The notes beneath the pieces are model-generated. The model ran no database searches. It saw only the letters and a program-made list of their open reading frames with translations, and was not told the origin of the DNA. Shown here piece after piece: positions 1-12,000 of a stretch of DNA of 64,000 bases. The DNA lies in contig JAGKQI010000091.1 of assembly GCA_018806915.1 (NCBI GenBank), positions 2,666,001 to 2,730,000 on the forward strand, written 5' to 3'. Numbering within the stretch: the stretch's first letter is position 1; every line of letters starts with the position of its first letter. Both the position numbers and the translations under genes were made by a program. This DNA comes from Phytophthora colocasiae (lineage: Eukaryota; Oomycota; Peronosporomycetes; Peronosporales; Peronosporaceae).

Positions 1-375
1 GTAATAGAATAAAAAAGTGTCATCATCCCCTTCTTTCCAGTTTTGAGTTCGTAAAGAATACACCTTTTGAGGATATTCGTACAGCAGGTCACCTCCCTGT
101 GGCTCGTTATGCTCGGGGTGGTTAGCCAATACATTGTCCCATAGTTTAGTATTGGTGAGTTCCTCTTCCTCCTCCTTCTCGGGCTTTTTACCCGCTGGTG
201 CACTATTGACACATTCAGTAAAGTTAGCATAACTCCTTCAATATACATCCGTTCGTGGAGAGCGAAGGACGTACGTGGAGCTGAAGAAGCGCAGGACTTG
301 ATACGGGTCATTGTGCGACCGACGGGCAAGCAGCGAGAGACGCACGGACGGACGACGCAGCGCACTGACCAACAT
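1..375 (-). CDS. 5' part of a gene with mitochondrial-type presequence (runs off window)
   Basis: Two exons can be read on the minus strand: 375-275 and 235-1, separated by a 39-bp GT-AG intron (274-236, GTACGT donor, TTGAAG acceptor). The phase is conserved across the splice, and the intron has an in-frame stop if retained. The N-terminus (MLVSALRRPSVRLSLL...) is rich in Arg, Ser and Leu, lacks acidic residues at first, and reaches an RFFSS motif near residue 30, typical of a mitochondrial matrix presequence. The mature part has an acidic Lys/Glu run followed by a Trp/Tyr-rich segment (KLWDNVLANHPEHNEP, then LLYEYPQKVYSLRTQNW). I do not recognise the family; a mitochondrial inner-membrane or respiratory-complex subunit is possible but only inferred. 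The 3' end lies outside the window. Confidence 0.55.
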
Positions 376-518
376 GTTGCTCGTCACAATTGGATGCTCG
401 AAGATGGGCCACAGGATAAGTTGTCCGGTTGAGTATGACTCACACAAAATGTTTCCATAATGAACGGAAGTGTATTTCAAGGTGACAATTTTAACACGGA
501 CATTTTACTGTTAAGTTC

Positions 519-1145
519 ATGATGAGGCAGCGTCCGCGTGAGGTGCCAGTGACAAAGCCTTCAGCCGAGCAGAGCTACGTGTACGGGAACTAAGGAAGAT
601 AATTTAAACTTATTATGGTGGTATGAATCATTAAACTAATCTGTGGATTTAGTCCTAAAGTGCTGCTACGTCCAGAAGAGCGTCATGATCAGCGACGCTG
701 GCTACCGAATGAGCGTACACCCGGTGCGTCTAAGCACTCGGCGATAAACCAGCAACAGGACGTCATGAAAATCAAGTAAGCACTGCAGAAATCAGAGGAT
801 TTTTTTCTCGTTGACTTTCTAAAGATTATGCTCTGCTCGTGAGACAGAGTCGACGAGTTCTGCTCCGAAATCGAAGTGGACAAGCTGAATGCGTTGGAAG
901 AAGAGGTGCTACAGAAAACCCAGTTGCATGTCAAGTTGAAGTGGTGACGCTGTTGTTGATGTTGCTCTAGGTTGCAATCTTGGAGAGTGAGGTTGTTTAT
1001 TCGAGCATAGTGATGCAGTGTTGTGAAAATTGAGGCATTGATCTTCGAAGTTGTCATTGATTTAGATGGAGAAATTCGTGAAGGAATTTTACGTCGCGAC
1101 TGCCATGTTTTCAACTCAAGGGGCGGCTCAGAAGATGTACGTTGA
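519..1145 (+). CDS. Small multi-exon hypothetical gene
   Basis: This gene has no long single frame; it was found by splicing. Exon 1 is 519-580 (starts MMRQRPREVPVTKPSAEQ), intron 581-652 (72 bp, GTACGG...TTTAG), exon 2 653-775, intron 776-847 (72 bp, GTAAGC...GACAG), and exon 3 starts at 848. Phases fit at both junctions. Exon 3 codes for an acidic, probably helical segment (VDEFCSEIEVDKLNALEEE). At least one more intron follows, but I could not fix its ends (possible donor near 898, acceptor near 974). A further coding stretch at about 1036-1142 reads ALIFEVVIDLDGEIREGILR and ends at TGA 1143-1145. The product would be roughly 120-150 residues. I recognise no domain. The first three exons are well supported; the 3' structure is tentative. 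Confidence 0.5.
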
Positions 1146-1466
1146 GAATACGGTATCAGGGATATTTGATCACCACACTGACGTCAACTACCATTGCTAT
1201 AGTCTCATTGAACGTCTTAAGAGATCCTAGTTTTGAATCAAGTCTGTAAATTTACTGTCTACGTCGTAGCTTTAAATTAGAGCACTCGAGGTTTTGGTTA
1301 CTGCAGGAAGATCAAGTGAACCGAATCGCTCATCACCACGGCGTTTACAATTGAGCTGCAGTTTGCTATCATCTCTTCATACCTTCTTCCTCTAGGGTCG
1401 ATTCTACAATACATCGTACATGACTGACTTCTCATCTTGAAGCGTAGTGTAGTTCTCTCCATCGTC

Positions 1467-1907
1467 TCAAAATATATCTGGCGGTGGTGGTGGTAGAAAA
1501 GACCCTTGACCTCCTCGAGGCTCATTTTGCTGCACAACATACTGCAATCTGTAGTTTGTAATGCGGAGCTGCTTGACTTGCGTTTGGAGCTCCTCAATCA
1601 CGAGCTGTTGTGTCTCTGTCTGGTGCCTGTACGTGTCCACTTCACCCAGCGCAGCTTTTAGTAGACGATTCTGATGCTCAGCAGCTTCCAGTCGTGTCTG
1701 CATCTCTCTCATCTCTTGTTGCCATAGCTGCATCTGCCGTTCTTGCTCCAATACGCGTCGCTGGTTCTCCTCTTGGAGTCGTCGTACTTCATGCTGTAGT
1801 TGCGTCGTCTGTTCGTTGAGCTGGTTCGTGTAGCTCTGAGACGAGCCATTGGTGTTGCCCTGTAGCTTGAGCGCATTGAGCCGCTCGATCGTAGCGTCAA
1901 AGTCCAT
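1467..1907 (-). CDS. Short coiled-coil protein
   Basis: Single-exon frame of 146 residues; the start chosen is ATG at 1907 (MDFDATIERLNALK). An upstream in-frame GTG was ignored because this is a eukaryote. Residues about 25-125 are almost entirely Gln, Glu, Arg and Leu with heptad spacing (LQHEVRRLQEENQRRVLEQE, then MREMQTRLEAAEHQNRLLKA), a strong coiled-coil signature. The C-terminus ends in a proline run (PPPPPDIF). No enzymatic motif is visible. A cytoskeletal, flagellar or scaffold role is an inference from composition only. An additional 5' exon cannot be excluded. Confidence 0.6.
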   Translation of the reverse strand: MDFDATIERLNALKLQGNTNGSSQSYTNQLNEQTTQLQHEVRRLQEENQRRVLEQERQMQLWQQEMREMQTRLEAAEHQNRLLKAALGEVDTYRHQTETQQLVIEELQTQVKQLRITNYRLQYVVQQNEPRGGQGSFLPPPPPDIF

Positions 1908-2195
1908 GAAGAGCACGAGGTTATTCTTTTCCTTCTGAATAGCAGCACCTCAAGGTCAAGTCTGACTAGAGTTGACTTTCGTTCTTAGTGAGATACATAC
2001 GCCACACTAAAAATGTGAACGATTGATTACATATTTGATGTGTACCACACATCTCGATTTGACGATGCTAATGTAGCCATTAATGTTGACGGCACCAGAA
2101 GAGCTTTATGCTGCAGTAGAAGATCGTTCATATCGTACATTTGTGTGTGTGTTTCTCTAGCTAGAAAGTAGTGTACCAGTCTACATGGTGTAAGC

Positions 2196-3077
2196 TCAAA
2201 TATCGTCGTAACAACGGGGTTGTGCGATGGTGAGTGCTGTGGAAAACGCTTCGGGTCGCAGGAAGGCGATCTGCACGACCTCGTCGTCGTCGTCAGAGGA
2301 TGAGACTGTGATGCACGTATCATCACTGTCTTCGCTGGACCGGTGCAGGTGTTTGACTCGTTGCAGCTCGCTGTGTAGCTGCTTCTTTGTGTACACCACG
2401 AGCCACCACATGCCCAATACGGTGAAGACGGTTCCCCCCACGCCAATCACCATTCGTTGCCTGAACGAGGTCTCACTCAGCTCCACAGCGTTCTCGTCGG
2501 TACTGCCCGCCATGAGGTTTTTGCTGTTGTATCCGATATACGTCCACAGAATTGCATAGGGCAAGCCACCAAGCGCCGACGAGACTGCAAACCTGTAGGT
2601 TGAGATATCTGCGATCGCCAATCCGTAGCACTTGACGAGGTGCGGAACATTGGCCACCTGAATAAGCAGCAATGGTTTCCAACTCGAACTCTGCAACACT
2701 ATTGCCAACGCCGCAAAAGCAGGAAAGCTGATACGGTCCTTGCCGACGTATTTAGCCGTCAGGAACGCGATCAATTGGCCTATAGTCTTGCCCAACACAC
2801 AAAGGAGTGTGCCAGTTACGAGTCCAAACATCGACCCAGCGAGAATTTCGAAGCCAGGGGACGGGATGCAGAGCGGAATTCCCACTGCTAGAATAAGCGG
2901 AAGGAGCATAGCCCCCAGGGTGGGGTTGGCTTGAATCCACTCCATACTGTGGGCGATGTACAGCTTGACAGGAACTAACATCAGTATCGCATAGACTGCT
3001 CCGCTGAAGAGAGCCATCGACGCCAATGGTTTGACCCACCACTTCGTTGCATCCGACATCCGTGCCAAACACCCCAT
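2196..3077 (-). CDS. VTT-domain (TVP38/TMEM64, DedA-like) membrane protein
   Basis: A 293-residue frame with a clear ATG at 3077. Hydrophobic segments lie at about residues 15-37, 52-72, 80-105 and 208-228. The central part shows the VTT/SNARE-associated pattern: PLCIPSPGFEILAGSMFG (residues about 68-85), then TGTLLCVLGKTIGQLIAFL, and a late conserved LGGLPYAILWTYIGYN block. Members of this family (yeast Tvp38, TMEM64, TMEM41B/VMP1 relatives) are polytopic proteins of the endomembrane system, some acting in lipid scrambling. The C-terminal tail is charged and Ser/Asp-rich, probably cytosolic. A paralog lies 1.7 kb away on the same strand (4,733-5,659), suggesting local duplication. Family assignment is fairly secure; substrate and compartment are unknown. 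Confidence 0.8.
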   Translation of the reverse strand: MGCLARMSDATKWWVKPLASMALFSGAVYAILMLVPVKLYIAHSMEWIQANPTLGAMLLPLILAVGIPLCIPSPGFEILAGSMFGLVTGTLLCVLGKTIGQLIAFLTAKYVGKDRISFPAFAALAIVLQSSSWKPLLLIQVANVPHLVKCYGLAIADISTYRFAVSSALGGLPYAILWTYIGYNSKNLMAGSTDENAVELSETSFRQRMVIGVGGTVFTVLGMWWLVVYTKKQLHSELQRVKHLHRSSEDSDDTCITVSSSDDDDEVVQIAFLRPEAFSTALTIAQPRCYDDI

Positions 3078-4162
3078 GGAGAGATTCGGGTACTGCTGCA
3101 GTTTGGTCGATTGAATAAGGCCTGCGTTCTTGACCGATGCGACCAGGATATAACGTCGCCCAACGCTAAAGCTGGAATGCGCTGAGTATTGTTGTGATGG
3201 CTAGGTTACCGGTTCCGAAGTGCTGTTAGTGGACCTCAACAGTTGAGGTCACAGGGACTGTTTGTGTGACATGCTATTGATAGTATGGTCTCTGCACGAA
3301 GGAGGGACACTCTGTAGCATAACCTAGCGAGATCTATGGCTCCCTGTATAACGATATGAACTCATGCCCGGTGATACATACGCAAATACGAACATTGAGT
3401 TTAGACTCTCTATATAATACTCAACGTATAAACGAATTTAATTAAAAATATTTACTTTCCCGCCTATCTGATTGTTTACAGTACCCGCGCCTATCACAGT
3501 GGATTACGCCGTCGCCAGTCTATATTTCAGAGGGAAAATGCCTCCTGCCAAAACGGGCGTATTTTTGTTGGAACGAATTCATCGCCATTGTGTCATGGCA
3601 CCATGGGCTTTACGAGGTTCAGCCCAATTCAAGTTGCGAGGTTTGATGACTACGGAATTCATGAACAGAATCACCCTCGTCGCTGCCTGAAGGAAATCCA
3701 GTGATCGGCACGGCGCGGCGATGGACCTACAAACAGGCTGCGATATCATCAGTGTCTTACAGTGTGTCTTACAGCCTGTAAGTTACAGGTGCGGAAGATC
3801 CAGGAGACCAAACGTCATCGAGGCAAGCGCCGAGATTACTACACCTCCACGGAGACAATCACACAAGCCGTCGTTCAGCGAGCTACAGTATGTTAGAGGA
3901 AGATTGGTCCTGAATGTTGCCAGCAGTAAAACGAAGGTATCCACGACACACGTACTAGTACAGCCAAAATCGGCAATGATGAGAATGTTGCTGGAGTAAA
4001 ACGAAAGTACTGTGCATTCAACCTACAAATGCTCCAACGTTGGCTGCCTCAGCTTAGACAAATATACGCACGTTTTAGTATTGCATTCATTCAATACTTT
4101 GCTTACGCCGCATACACTTGCCGCGAAAGCAGAACCACATGCATGCCATGTATTTTCCTGGT

Positions 4163-4180
4163 ACATGTACTAGTACATGT
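4163..4180. repeat. Perfect 18-bp palindrome
   Basis: The sequence ACATGTACTAGTACATGT equals its own reverse complement. It lies in intergenic DNA between the two VTT genes. It could be a dimeric transcription-factor site or chance; nothing else supports a function. Confidence 0.5.
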
Positions 4181-4466
4181 GAAGTGTTAGTCGAACAAGC
4201 AGATGTGGCAACTTGTACACCAGCAAATCCACTCGTCGACGATTGTAGGGGCATCTGAAATGGGTTCAGGCGACTCAGCTGCACCGGTTGAAAAGTCAAC
4301 GTGCAACTTGCAGTCTGCAGCTCGCACCACTCAGCGATGGAGATTCACCTGGAAGGCTCCTCTTAATTTTGGCTACATTGTAGACCAAATAAAATCTACT
4401 ACATGTAGTACTTACAAAAGGCTCATGTAACGTACAAGTAAGAGGTGGTCTTTCACTGAAGACGAC

Positions 4467-4634
4467 ATGCCAACCACCACGCACCAAACGTCTGTCGATG
4501 CTAACGCCGACAGAAACTCGGCCGATTACGGCAATTGGGGGGCATACGATTTGCACAATGGGCGTAAGCATCTTCCGCGCAAAGTGTCCGGTACTGTAGA
4601 ACAATCATTGCTGCAGCAGGTCAAGTTGACTTGA
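4467..4634 (+). CDS. Possible 55-residue ORF or exon
   Basis: ATG at 4,467 opens a 55-codon frame (starts MPTTTHQTSVDANADR) with mixed, protein-like composition and TGA at 4,632-4,634. The frame is open upstream to a KRWSFTEDD segment, so this may be the last exon of a larger gene whose earlier part (around 4,203-4,430) I could not join with confidence. No domain recognised. Confidence 0.2.
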   Translation: MPTTTHQTSVDANADRNSADYGNWGAYDLHNGRKHLPRKVSGTVEQSLLQQVKLT

Positions 4635-4732
4635 CCGTCAACCCACAGTACCTTCACCAGAAGTGCAAAGCTCTGCTTTCCAGATTCAACCAGTATATTG
4701 GATTAATAAGGGTCAGCTCCATTAGAGTTAAT

Positions 4733-5659
4733 TCATCTCCATACCTGATGCGCGGGCGTCGATGGCCGCACACACTGCGTCGTACTCTTCGCACTCTTGA
4801 CACTGGCTGGGGTTGAGGCGTCTATCTCAATCGAGAGAAGTAAACCTTCTTCACTGCTACTCCTGCATTCGCGCTTCTGTAATTCTTGCAGCTGACGCTT
4901 GGTGTATACAACGAGGAACGTGATAGCCAAGACAGTGAGTGAAACACCCGTGATCACCATCACCATCCGACTCGTAGTCATCTTGGTCTCTCCTGTCAAA
5001 ATGGCAGCGATATCCGTCGCCTGCTCACCAATGTACGCCCAGAGCACAGCATGCGGCACGTTCCCCACCGCTGAAGACACCACAAATCTTGCTACCGACA
5101 CGTGAGTGATAGCTAAACTGTAGATCTTGACAACGTTCGGGATACTGGACAGCTGATACAGCAGAACAGGCTTCCAGCTAGGACTGTTGAGGACTTCAGA
5201 GAACGCACGGAAGGTCGGGAACTTGGTTCGCAGATAGCCACCGATCATCTCCTTCCCCATGGAGCGTCCCAGTAGAAACGCTAATGTCGATCCCCCCGTT
5301 TTACCCACAGTGATGACCAATACAGCGTGGGGGACACCAAACAGCGAGCCTGCCACCATTTCCAGCGCAGTACTCGGTAGACAAAGAGGGACAGCGATCC
5401 AGAACACCAGAATGAAGCCCAGTGTGCCTAGAAGAAGGTGGTCATCCACCCACGTCGTCGTCGTCTCGAGATAGTCCCGTACAGGTAGTACAGACAGTAG
5501 CGACACTGTTGCGATTAATACCACAGCGAAAGCGCCAAGACGCAGCCACAGCTGGCGCTTCGTGCTTGACGGTCGAGTGCCATCGTCTGTACCCATGCTG
5601 GGACTGGACCAGCGCTCGGACGCTTCCACAGCGCTGTAATTGGCGACCGAAGGAGACAT
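4733..5659 (-). CDS. VTT-domain (TVP38/TMEM64, DedA-like) membrane protein, paralog
   Basis: A 308-residue frame with ATG at 5,659. The cytosolic N-terminus (about 35 residues) is Ser/Thr-rich. Hydrophobic segments lie at about 38-60, 72-95, 102-128 and 232-252. The VTT-like core contains VPLCLPSTALEMVAGSLFG, then VGKTGGSTLAFLLGRSMGK, and the late VGNVPHAVLWAYIGEQ block, each aligning with the neighbour at 2,196-3,077. Both proteins share the VVYTK(R/K)QLQ/H motif after the last membrane segment. They are same-strand paralogs, so a local duplication much older than the large duplication in this window is likely. Endomembrane location is inferred from the family. Confidence 0.8.
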   Translation of the reverse strand: MSPSVANYSAVEASERWSSPSMGTDDGTRPSSTKRQLWLRLGAFAVVLIATVSLLSVLPVRDYLETTTTWVDDHLLLGTLGFILVFWIAVPLCLPSTALEMVAGSLFGVPHAVLVITVGKTGGSTLAFLLGRSMGKEMIGGYLRTKFPTFRAFSEVLNSPSWKPVLLYQLSSIPNVVKIYSLAITHVSVARFVVSSAVGNVPHAVLWAYIGEQATDIAAILTGETKMTTSRMVMVITGVSLTVLAITFLVVYTKRQLQELQKRECRSSSEEGLLLSIEIDASTPASVKSAKSTTQCVRPSTPAHQVWR

Positions 5660-6045
5660 AACGGAGCTCGTCGTGCTACCGGACCCGGTAGAATCGGTAG
5701 AACTCGAAAACTGATTCCTCGTTCTTCTCCATCTGATTCCATCTGACTCGCCGTAATTTATTTTGTAGGATGTAATATATGCGAGCCAATCAGATACATT
5801 TGTTGGAGATAGATTTTCGAGCTGAAACTACATGCTTACATAGAACAAGAAGAGAACATTGGACCCGCAGTGGCTTACATACTTCTTTCTTCTTTGAAGT
5901 AATAACCTAAATAATAATAAAAGTCAACTTGCTCGCTCCTTACAACTTTTTCAAACGTTACTTAAATAATTCCGCGACTCGTCGTATCGAGTATATTTTG
6001 TGCTATGCAGTAAACACTTTCTTGACTTGTGCATACGCTAGAACC
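5660..6045. promoter_or_regulatory. Divergent intergenic region between VTT gene and coiled-coil gene
   Basis: A 386-bp AT-rich gap separates the minus-strand start at 5,659 from the plus-strand start at 6,046. It must contain both promoters if both start calls are right. I see no confident TATA box or initiator assignment. Confidence 0.35.
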
Positions 6046-9000
6046 ATGACAAAAGAGAAGGATGAAGAAGAAGAAGAACTACGAGAAGAAGCTCTGGCTG
6101 AGTGGGTGTCTCGAGGTCGAGCTGCGCAGGACTTTACCATGGCCAAGATGATGAGTACGTTCGGCAGTATTATTCTCAACTATTTATCTAAGAAGGAGTT
6201 TAATTACAGAACTTTGGGAAGAAGAAGATGATGGAAAAGAAGAAGATGATGAAGAAGACTTAGCTGACAAACAAGAGCTAGCCAACGGCTTCCAGCTACT
6301 CGGACCCTTAGTAGATCAAGCCAAAGCCGCAGCTCGACAGTTCAAAGAGACTGCAACTGTCGAAGGCAAGAAAGCACTAGCTACTGCGTGGAAACATGCC
6401 GAACTTCCTATTCTTCGGGACCGTCGATTACTCCGTCAACATGTTATTCATGTGCTTGAAATGGATGCCGAGACGCTCAAATATTCCCGTATCCATGAGC
6501 GAGTTGTTCAACAACTTGATGAGGCCAAACAGATGGAAGAGGAACTTCATTTCGGCCTGAAGAAGCGCAATAGACGCCAAGCTCCTCTTTTGAATCGATT
6601 CCAGGAATTAAAGGCTGAAGCGGATAGAGAACAGCAAGCCACTTTGATGCTGGAGATCGAACAGCGAAGACAGGATCGAATCGACAAAATGATGGCGGAA
6701 AAGCAACAAAAGAAAAAGGAAAAGGAGGAGAAAACGGAGCGCTTGTTGATTGAAAGAAGACAGAGAAATCTCAAATTCTGGCAAAAGCATCTCGTACAAG
6801 CACGAGAATTTGCAGAACAGCAAACGTTCGAACGAGAACAAAAGGAAGAATTTAACAGGAAAGTCGACGAGATGAAGGAGGAAATGCGTATGGTAGAAGA
6901 AGAGGAGAGCGTGGATGCCATGCGTGCTTTTGAGCGACTACAGACAACATCTTCGATTGGAATCTTCGATACAGCTTATGAGCCGGGAGAATGGAACTCC
7001 GCAACTAGTGGAGGACACCAATCTGGACTCGGTACAAATTGTTTTGCGTTTGGTTTGTTTGCTAGTAACTCTGACTCGCTGTTTTGATTTCGGGTAGATG
7101 AGCACACGATTGGAGTTTCCAGTACTCGTGGCTTCATTTTTGAAAACGAGCAGAAACGTCTTGAACTGTTGGAAATCCAGTCAAAAGTGACGAATTTACG
7201 TGAGAAACTGGAACATGTGGAGCAGGCGAAAACCAATTTGGGGCTGGATATGAGAACGATTCTCCAACGCAAAGACCATTTACTCCAAAATATTAAGCAG
7301 GTTCGGAAGGAACAGGACGATTTGAACGAGGTTCTAGCTGGTCCTCCGCGACGAGACCCTTCCGAAATGGAGAAACAGCAATTCCACACACTCGTGACAC
7401 GCAGAGCCGGGTACATGAAGCAACTTGGAGATTTAGACATGCGTATCTCAAATATCCAAAAGCGAACGGAAATTGTTTATCGATCGGAGAATTCGTTCCT
7501 GCCGATGCTGCGAGAGGCAGAAGAGAAGCTAGCAGCAGTTCAAACCCAGATAGCTTCAATAGTAAAAGAACGCCACGAGCTCCCAGTTGTAGTGGGTAAA
7601 GCTATTTTCCAGCCTGAAGGAGCGGCAGTTCGTCCTGAAGACTCCAATGACGAGATGATAACTAAACCATTGCTGGATCCGACGAAACTACTGAATCAAG
7701 TTACGATGGAAAGTAAATTTGAGATTTTAAAGAGTGCTGTAGTTCCAGTGAACGACCATTACAAGAAAGCCAAGTCACAAGCTATTGAAGCTTGGAAAGT
7801 AAATGAACTTCGATCTTTAGCTGAGCAAGACCTGAATAGCGCTAAAGCCCGTCTTGTTAAAGTCCGAGATCGATTCATGGACCTCCAAACGACTTCATTA
7901 CGCATTGATATTGTCCGTGCAATCCAGAAATTCCATGTAAGTTTCCTAACTAACGTTCTATTAGCAACGATTAACCGTACTTTGTTTCCTTAGCAAGATG
8001 GTAACAAGCTGCGTCAGTGTTTTTTTCCTCTGAAAGGGCAGTTCGAGTGGTGGGGCCATCAAATGCCGAAGAAAACGATGGGTTTAACGCATTCTGTTCA
8101 ACTGAACGCTATCATACTATCGAATGGAGGGACTACCGGCAGGATAACGGGGTATTTCCATCTTCCGAAGCGCTGCTTCTATCGAATACACATGAATGTA
8201 CGCGTTGAGAGGGTAAACCCAGACACTGTTGACGGTGAAGATACACAAGAAAACCTGCTCGCTTCAGACAATCTTACGGAAGATTGGAAACTCTATGTTG
8301 GGCCTGAAATGGACTCGTTGCAGCATCATACCTTCCGAGATCTCGGTGGCAAGGTACGTAATGCATAACTCTTACCGAGATAACAATTAATTGTCATGGG
8401 AGTGTAGGTTTTGCGGACTGGGAATTTAGTATTAGAGTTCTCAGGTATCAAACTTTGCTTCACATTGGAGATTACACATCGAGGCGGCTCGGATTCAAAA
8501 CGCAAGACTCTTCACTATGTCATAAGCAACACAGTTAAATATGAAGAACGACTGGAAGATTTTCGAGAAGAAGAGAAACGGATGCAGCTCCACCAAAAAG
8601 AGAAGCATTTTGTATCGGAACTGGTCAAAACTATGCGAATGCAATCCAAGAAAAGCAGTAGCCAGAGAGCAACGGAGCTACTGCAGGAATTGATTCAGGT
8701 GGAGAGAAGCAAGACGAAAATGTGGGACTCTACTCTGTTTCATGGTCATTTTCAACGGTTTAAACGGGCAGAATACGTTAGCATGCTTCGAAGAGAGATC
8801 AAGAAAGAGGTACTGTGTATTGGAGAAGGTTTTGTGGTCATGTGTTTATACTTGCCGTGTTATTTGGGGTATAGATCGCAGTTCAGATCGACTACAGTGT
8901 TGCTCTTCGTCAAGGGCGAGTTAGCGAAAGCGAGATGCTGGCTGTAGGAACTCCTGCTATCATTGATACGTCATCGAAAGGCAAGAGAAAAGAGGATTCA

Positions 9001-12000
9001 AGGTAAGGTTTACAATATCTCTATCATTTTGTACTTAAGGTATTCAAATGTGGTTTCTTGGGAACAGAATGGACTTCCAGGCTCGTAAATCTGCACTAAT
9101 GGAGCCGAAACGATTGTCAGCGCAGCGATTTATGGGTTATTACTGCAGTTTCAAGTCACAAATGTCAACTACAGCTTTGGACTCATACCGGAAAGAGATG
9201 ATGATCATGGGAGTTCGATATGAATGGCGAGAGGCGCGAACAAAGTTACACGTTACGCACAAGGTACAGCAGTTCATTGAGTTCTTCGTTTTATTGTACC
9301 TTTACATACTCAATACCCTTTTGTTCCAGCTCTGCGGACCTTCCAGCAACGTAGACGGTGTAATACCAGAGGCGAAAACGGAATGGCTCCAGTTAGACAA
9401 CGCCAATGCCGTTTTCTTAGAAAGTTCATTCGCGAAGTCCCTACTTCGGACACGCAAAGAAGAAGCAGAAGCTCGAGTTCTGTTAGTAGCAAAAGATGCG
9501 AAAATTGAACAACTCCATCGTGAAACCCAGAAAAATATCCAGGAAGAGAACGAAGCTGCAATAAAAGAAGCCCAAGAAGACGTAACTCTGAGCGAACAAA
9601 AGCAGCACGAGCTCACACGCAGAGAAAAGCTGTTCTACGCAGACGCAATCCGTCTGACAACTTACAACGAGACTGTTTCAGCTCAAATCGATTTCCAAGT
9701 TCAGCGAAAATTGAACGTACTAGGCCATCAGACGGATGAAGCTATTGCGCCTATCGTACGCGAAGTGAAGGAGAATTTCGCTCGCCAGTTTGTTCATGGG
9801 AAGCTTGCGTTGGTGAGGAAAACGTGGGAAAGGAAGACAAAGCGTGTGACGAATAAGCGAGCAAAAGCGAGAAAAGAACGCGAATTTAGGATCCGACACG
9901 AACAGGAACTACTGAAAGAAGTGGAAATTTCGAACGAGAGAGAAATGGTAGCACTCAAAATGGATCAAGAGAAACGAGCCAAGGAGGAATTACTTCTGAT
10001 CCCGAATTTTCACACTGCGGTTGGACAGGTTTTCAAGTGCGAGCATGTTGAACTGAAAACTTGGGGAACAAAATACGGTTTGGGTTTGAAATGTAAGAAT
10101 TGCTGGAAGGAAATGGCTAATTCTTACGATGATCCGGATCAAATTCGAGGCGGAGATCGGGATCTTGACGAAGATATCCGGCTTCATCGTGCTCAAATCA
10201 CTAGTGGCTTTGGATTTCGCTTTAGAAGCTCTGAACACCTTGAAATGGTGGAAAACGAGCGACTTCGACTTGAGAAGGAAGCGCGGTCAATAGAGATAAC
10301 AGAGGCGATGCTGTACGATCGAGTAGACCCAAAATCTATCGATGAGTTAAACTACCGACATCGAATCAACCGGGAAGTTCTTCTACCAGACGCTGATAGT
10401 TCTGACCCATTGTATCCTCGACTGATCCAAGACATCCACCGAGCTGCACATCAGGATGAAATTCTGTTCCACGGTCGATTGAGGAATTTCAACTTTCGCA
10501 TTCATCAGATTCTCCGACAACATAATGAGTGTACGAACCGACTGATGTCACAGGTGAGAAGTAGAGTTTCGACTTTATTTGAAATACTGACACGAGTTTA
10601 TTTTACAGCGAGCATTTTTGGGGAATTTACAGCACGAAAACGACATTGTTCTCGAGAAATTACCTCTGATAGAAGCTGATCATGCTCGAGCGGTAGCTCT
10701 CATCAAGGAAGATTTAGCAGCGGTTAAAAGATTCGAGCAGACGAAAACGGAGCTTGTCAGAGCTCAAAAAGAGCGAGAGGTTAGAATGGCCATGGTGAAA
10801 CGTTTATACGATAGTCTAACTGTTATTTTATGGTTTGTAGGCTGCGTACTACGCTATCGAAGGAGTCGAGGAAGAAGCTGAATTTTCCGAGTTCCATGCT
10901 CCAGCTCTTATCAAAAGTAGCGATGAGATGAGCGTCATTTATCAACGACTTCAAGACGAATTTGAATGTGTGAAGGAGCAACTTGCAAGTGCAAAAGAGC
11001 GACTAGCCACTGCTGAAGAGAAGAGAAACAAAGTTACTGAGTTGATGAATCGACTGTACTGCCGGACAAGAAACTCGATACTTCGCACAAGATTTGGGTT
11101 TGTGCGGGTTGAGTATTTCCGAACTGAAGACAATTACGTTGTGGTGAAGCCGATGCACTGGGAAGGAACGATTTTTATCCCCATTAACGAGATTTTAGAT
11201 CATGAAGCGATGTACAGAGAAGAAGAGACTTTCGCAATGGCAGATGAAGACGAACGGGGACATGAATTTCTCCGATTAGAACGGAAAATAGAAGCTCAAG
11301 AGCGTCAGAAAATGGAGATTGAAGACCATTTGATTCGTGAAATTGTGTCTTGGCGTGAAAAGAAAGAAAAAGAGGAGGAGTTGTTGACTACAGTCATCTG
11401 TCATGATGAATTAGAGGCTCAATTCGTGTACGAGATGGAAGGACGAAGGAAAAATCTCGAATCTGCACGTAAAGAGACTATGGTATTGCATCATCGAGGT
11501 CGTGTATATCCTCCTCGAGTCCGACGTCCTCTTTCTCAACGTCCTAGTCGTATGGATGCCAAGCGTGTAGCTCGAGCGAGTGAAAAACGGCTCTCAATGG
11601 CTATGATTGAACAGAAATTACTATCAAAAGAGCTGCAATTACGAGGTGAAAGCAAGAGAGAACGGGATTTTATTAGTGTGAAATCGCTAGCTCAAGAAAT
11701 TTTCAGTGATCTCTTAGGAGAAACAATTCGGAATTTAAGTGAGGAGAGACTCCAGCAGGGGAAACATGAAGCACACGAGCTTCTTCGTGCTAAGGGGGTT
11801 ATTGTAGCTACTTCTGGGCGGATTCCTCCTACGGATAATGTAATTGCACAAATTCTAGGACTAAATCGACTCTGGAACGCTCGAAAACACAAATATTCTC
11901 TGCTGTATTCCACTTGGCAAAAGGAATATACCAAACTCCAGTTAGTTCGTGACGAAATGGCACGACGGGAAGAGCTTCGTCAACTAGCAGAAGAAGAACG

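Larger units (their letters stand above)
3078..4732. other. Intergenic stretch between the two VTT genes
   Basis: About 1.65 kb without a convincing gene. It holds several short frames with no recognisable domain, a perfect 18-bp palindrome at 4,163-4,180 and a small possible ORF at 4,467-4,634. The promoter of the 2,196-3,077 gene should lie in its left part. No repeat shared with the rest of the window was seen. Confidence 0.5.

Noticed and set aside
689..1114. 141-codon minus-strand frame
   Set aside because: It lies antisense to the exons of the plus-strand gene at 519-1145 and has low-complexity, shadow-like composition.
3472..3999. Two plus-strand frames of 72 and 92 codons
   Set aside because: No domain, no splice support and no conservation evidence within the window.
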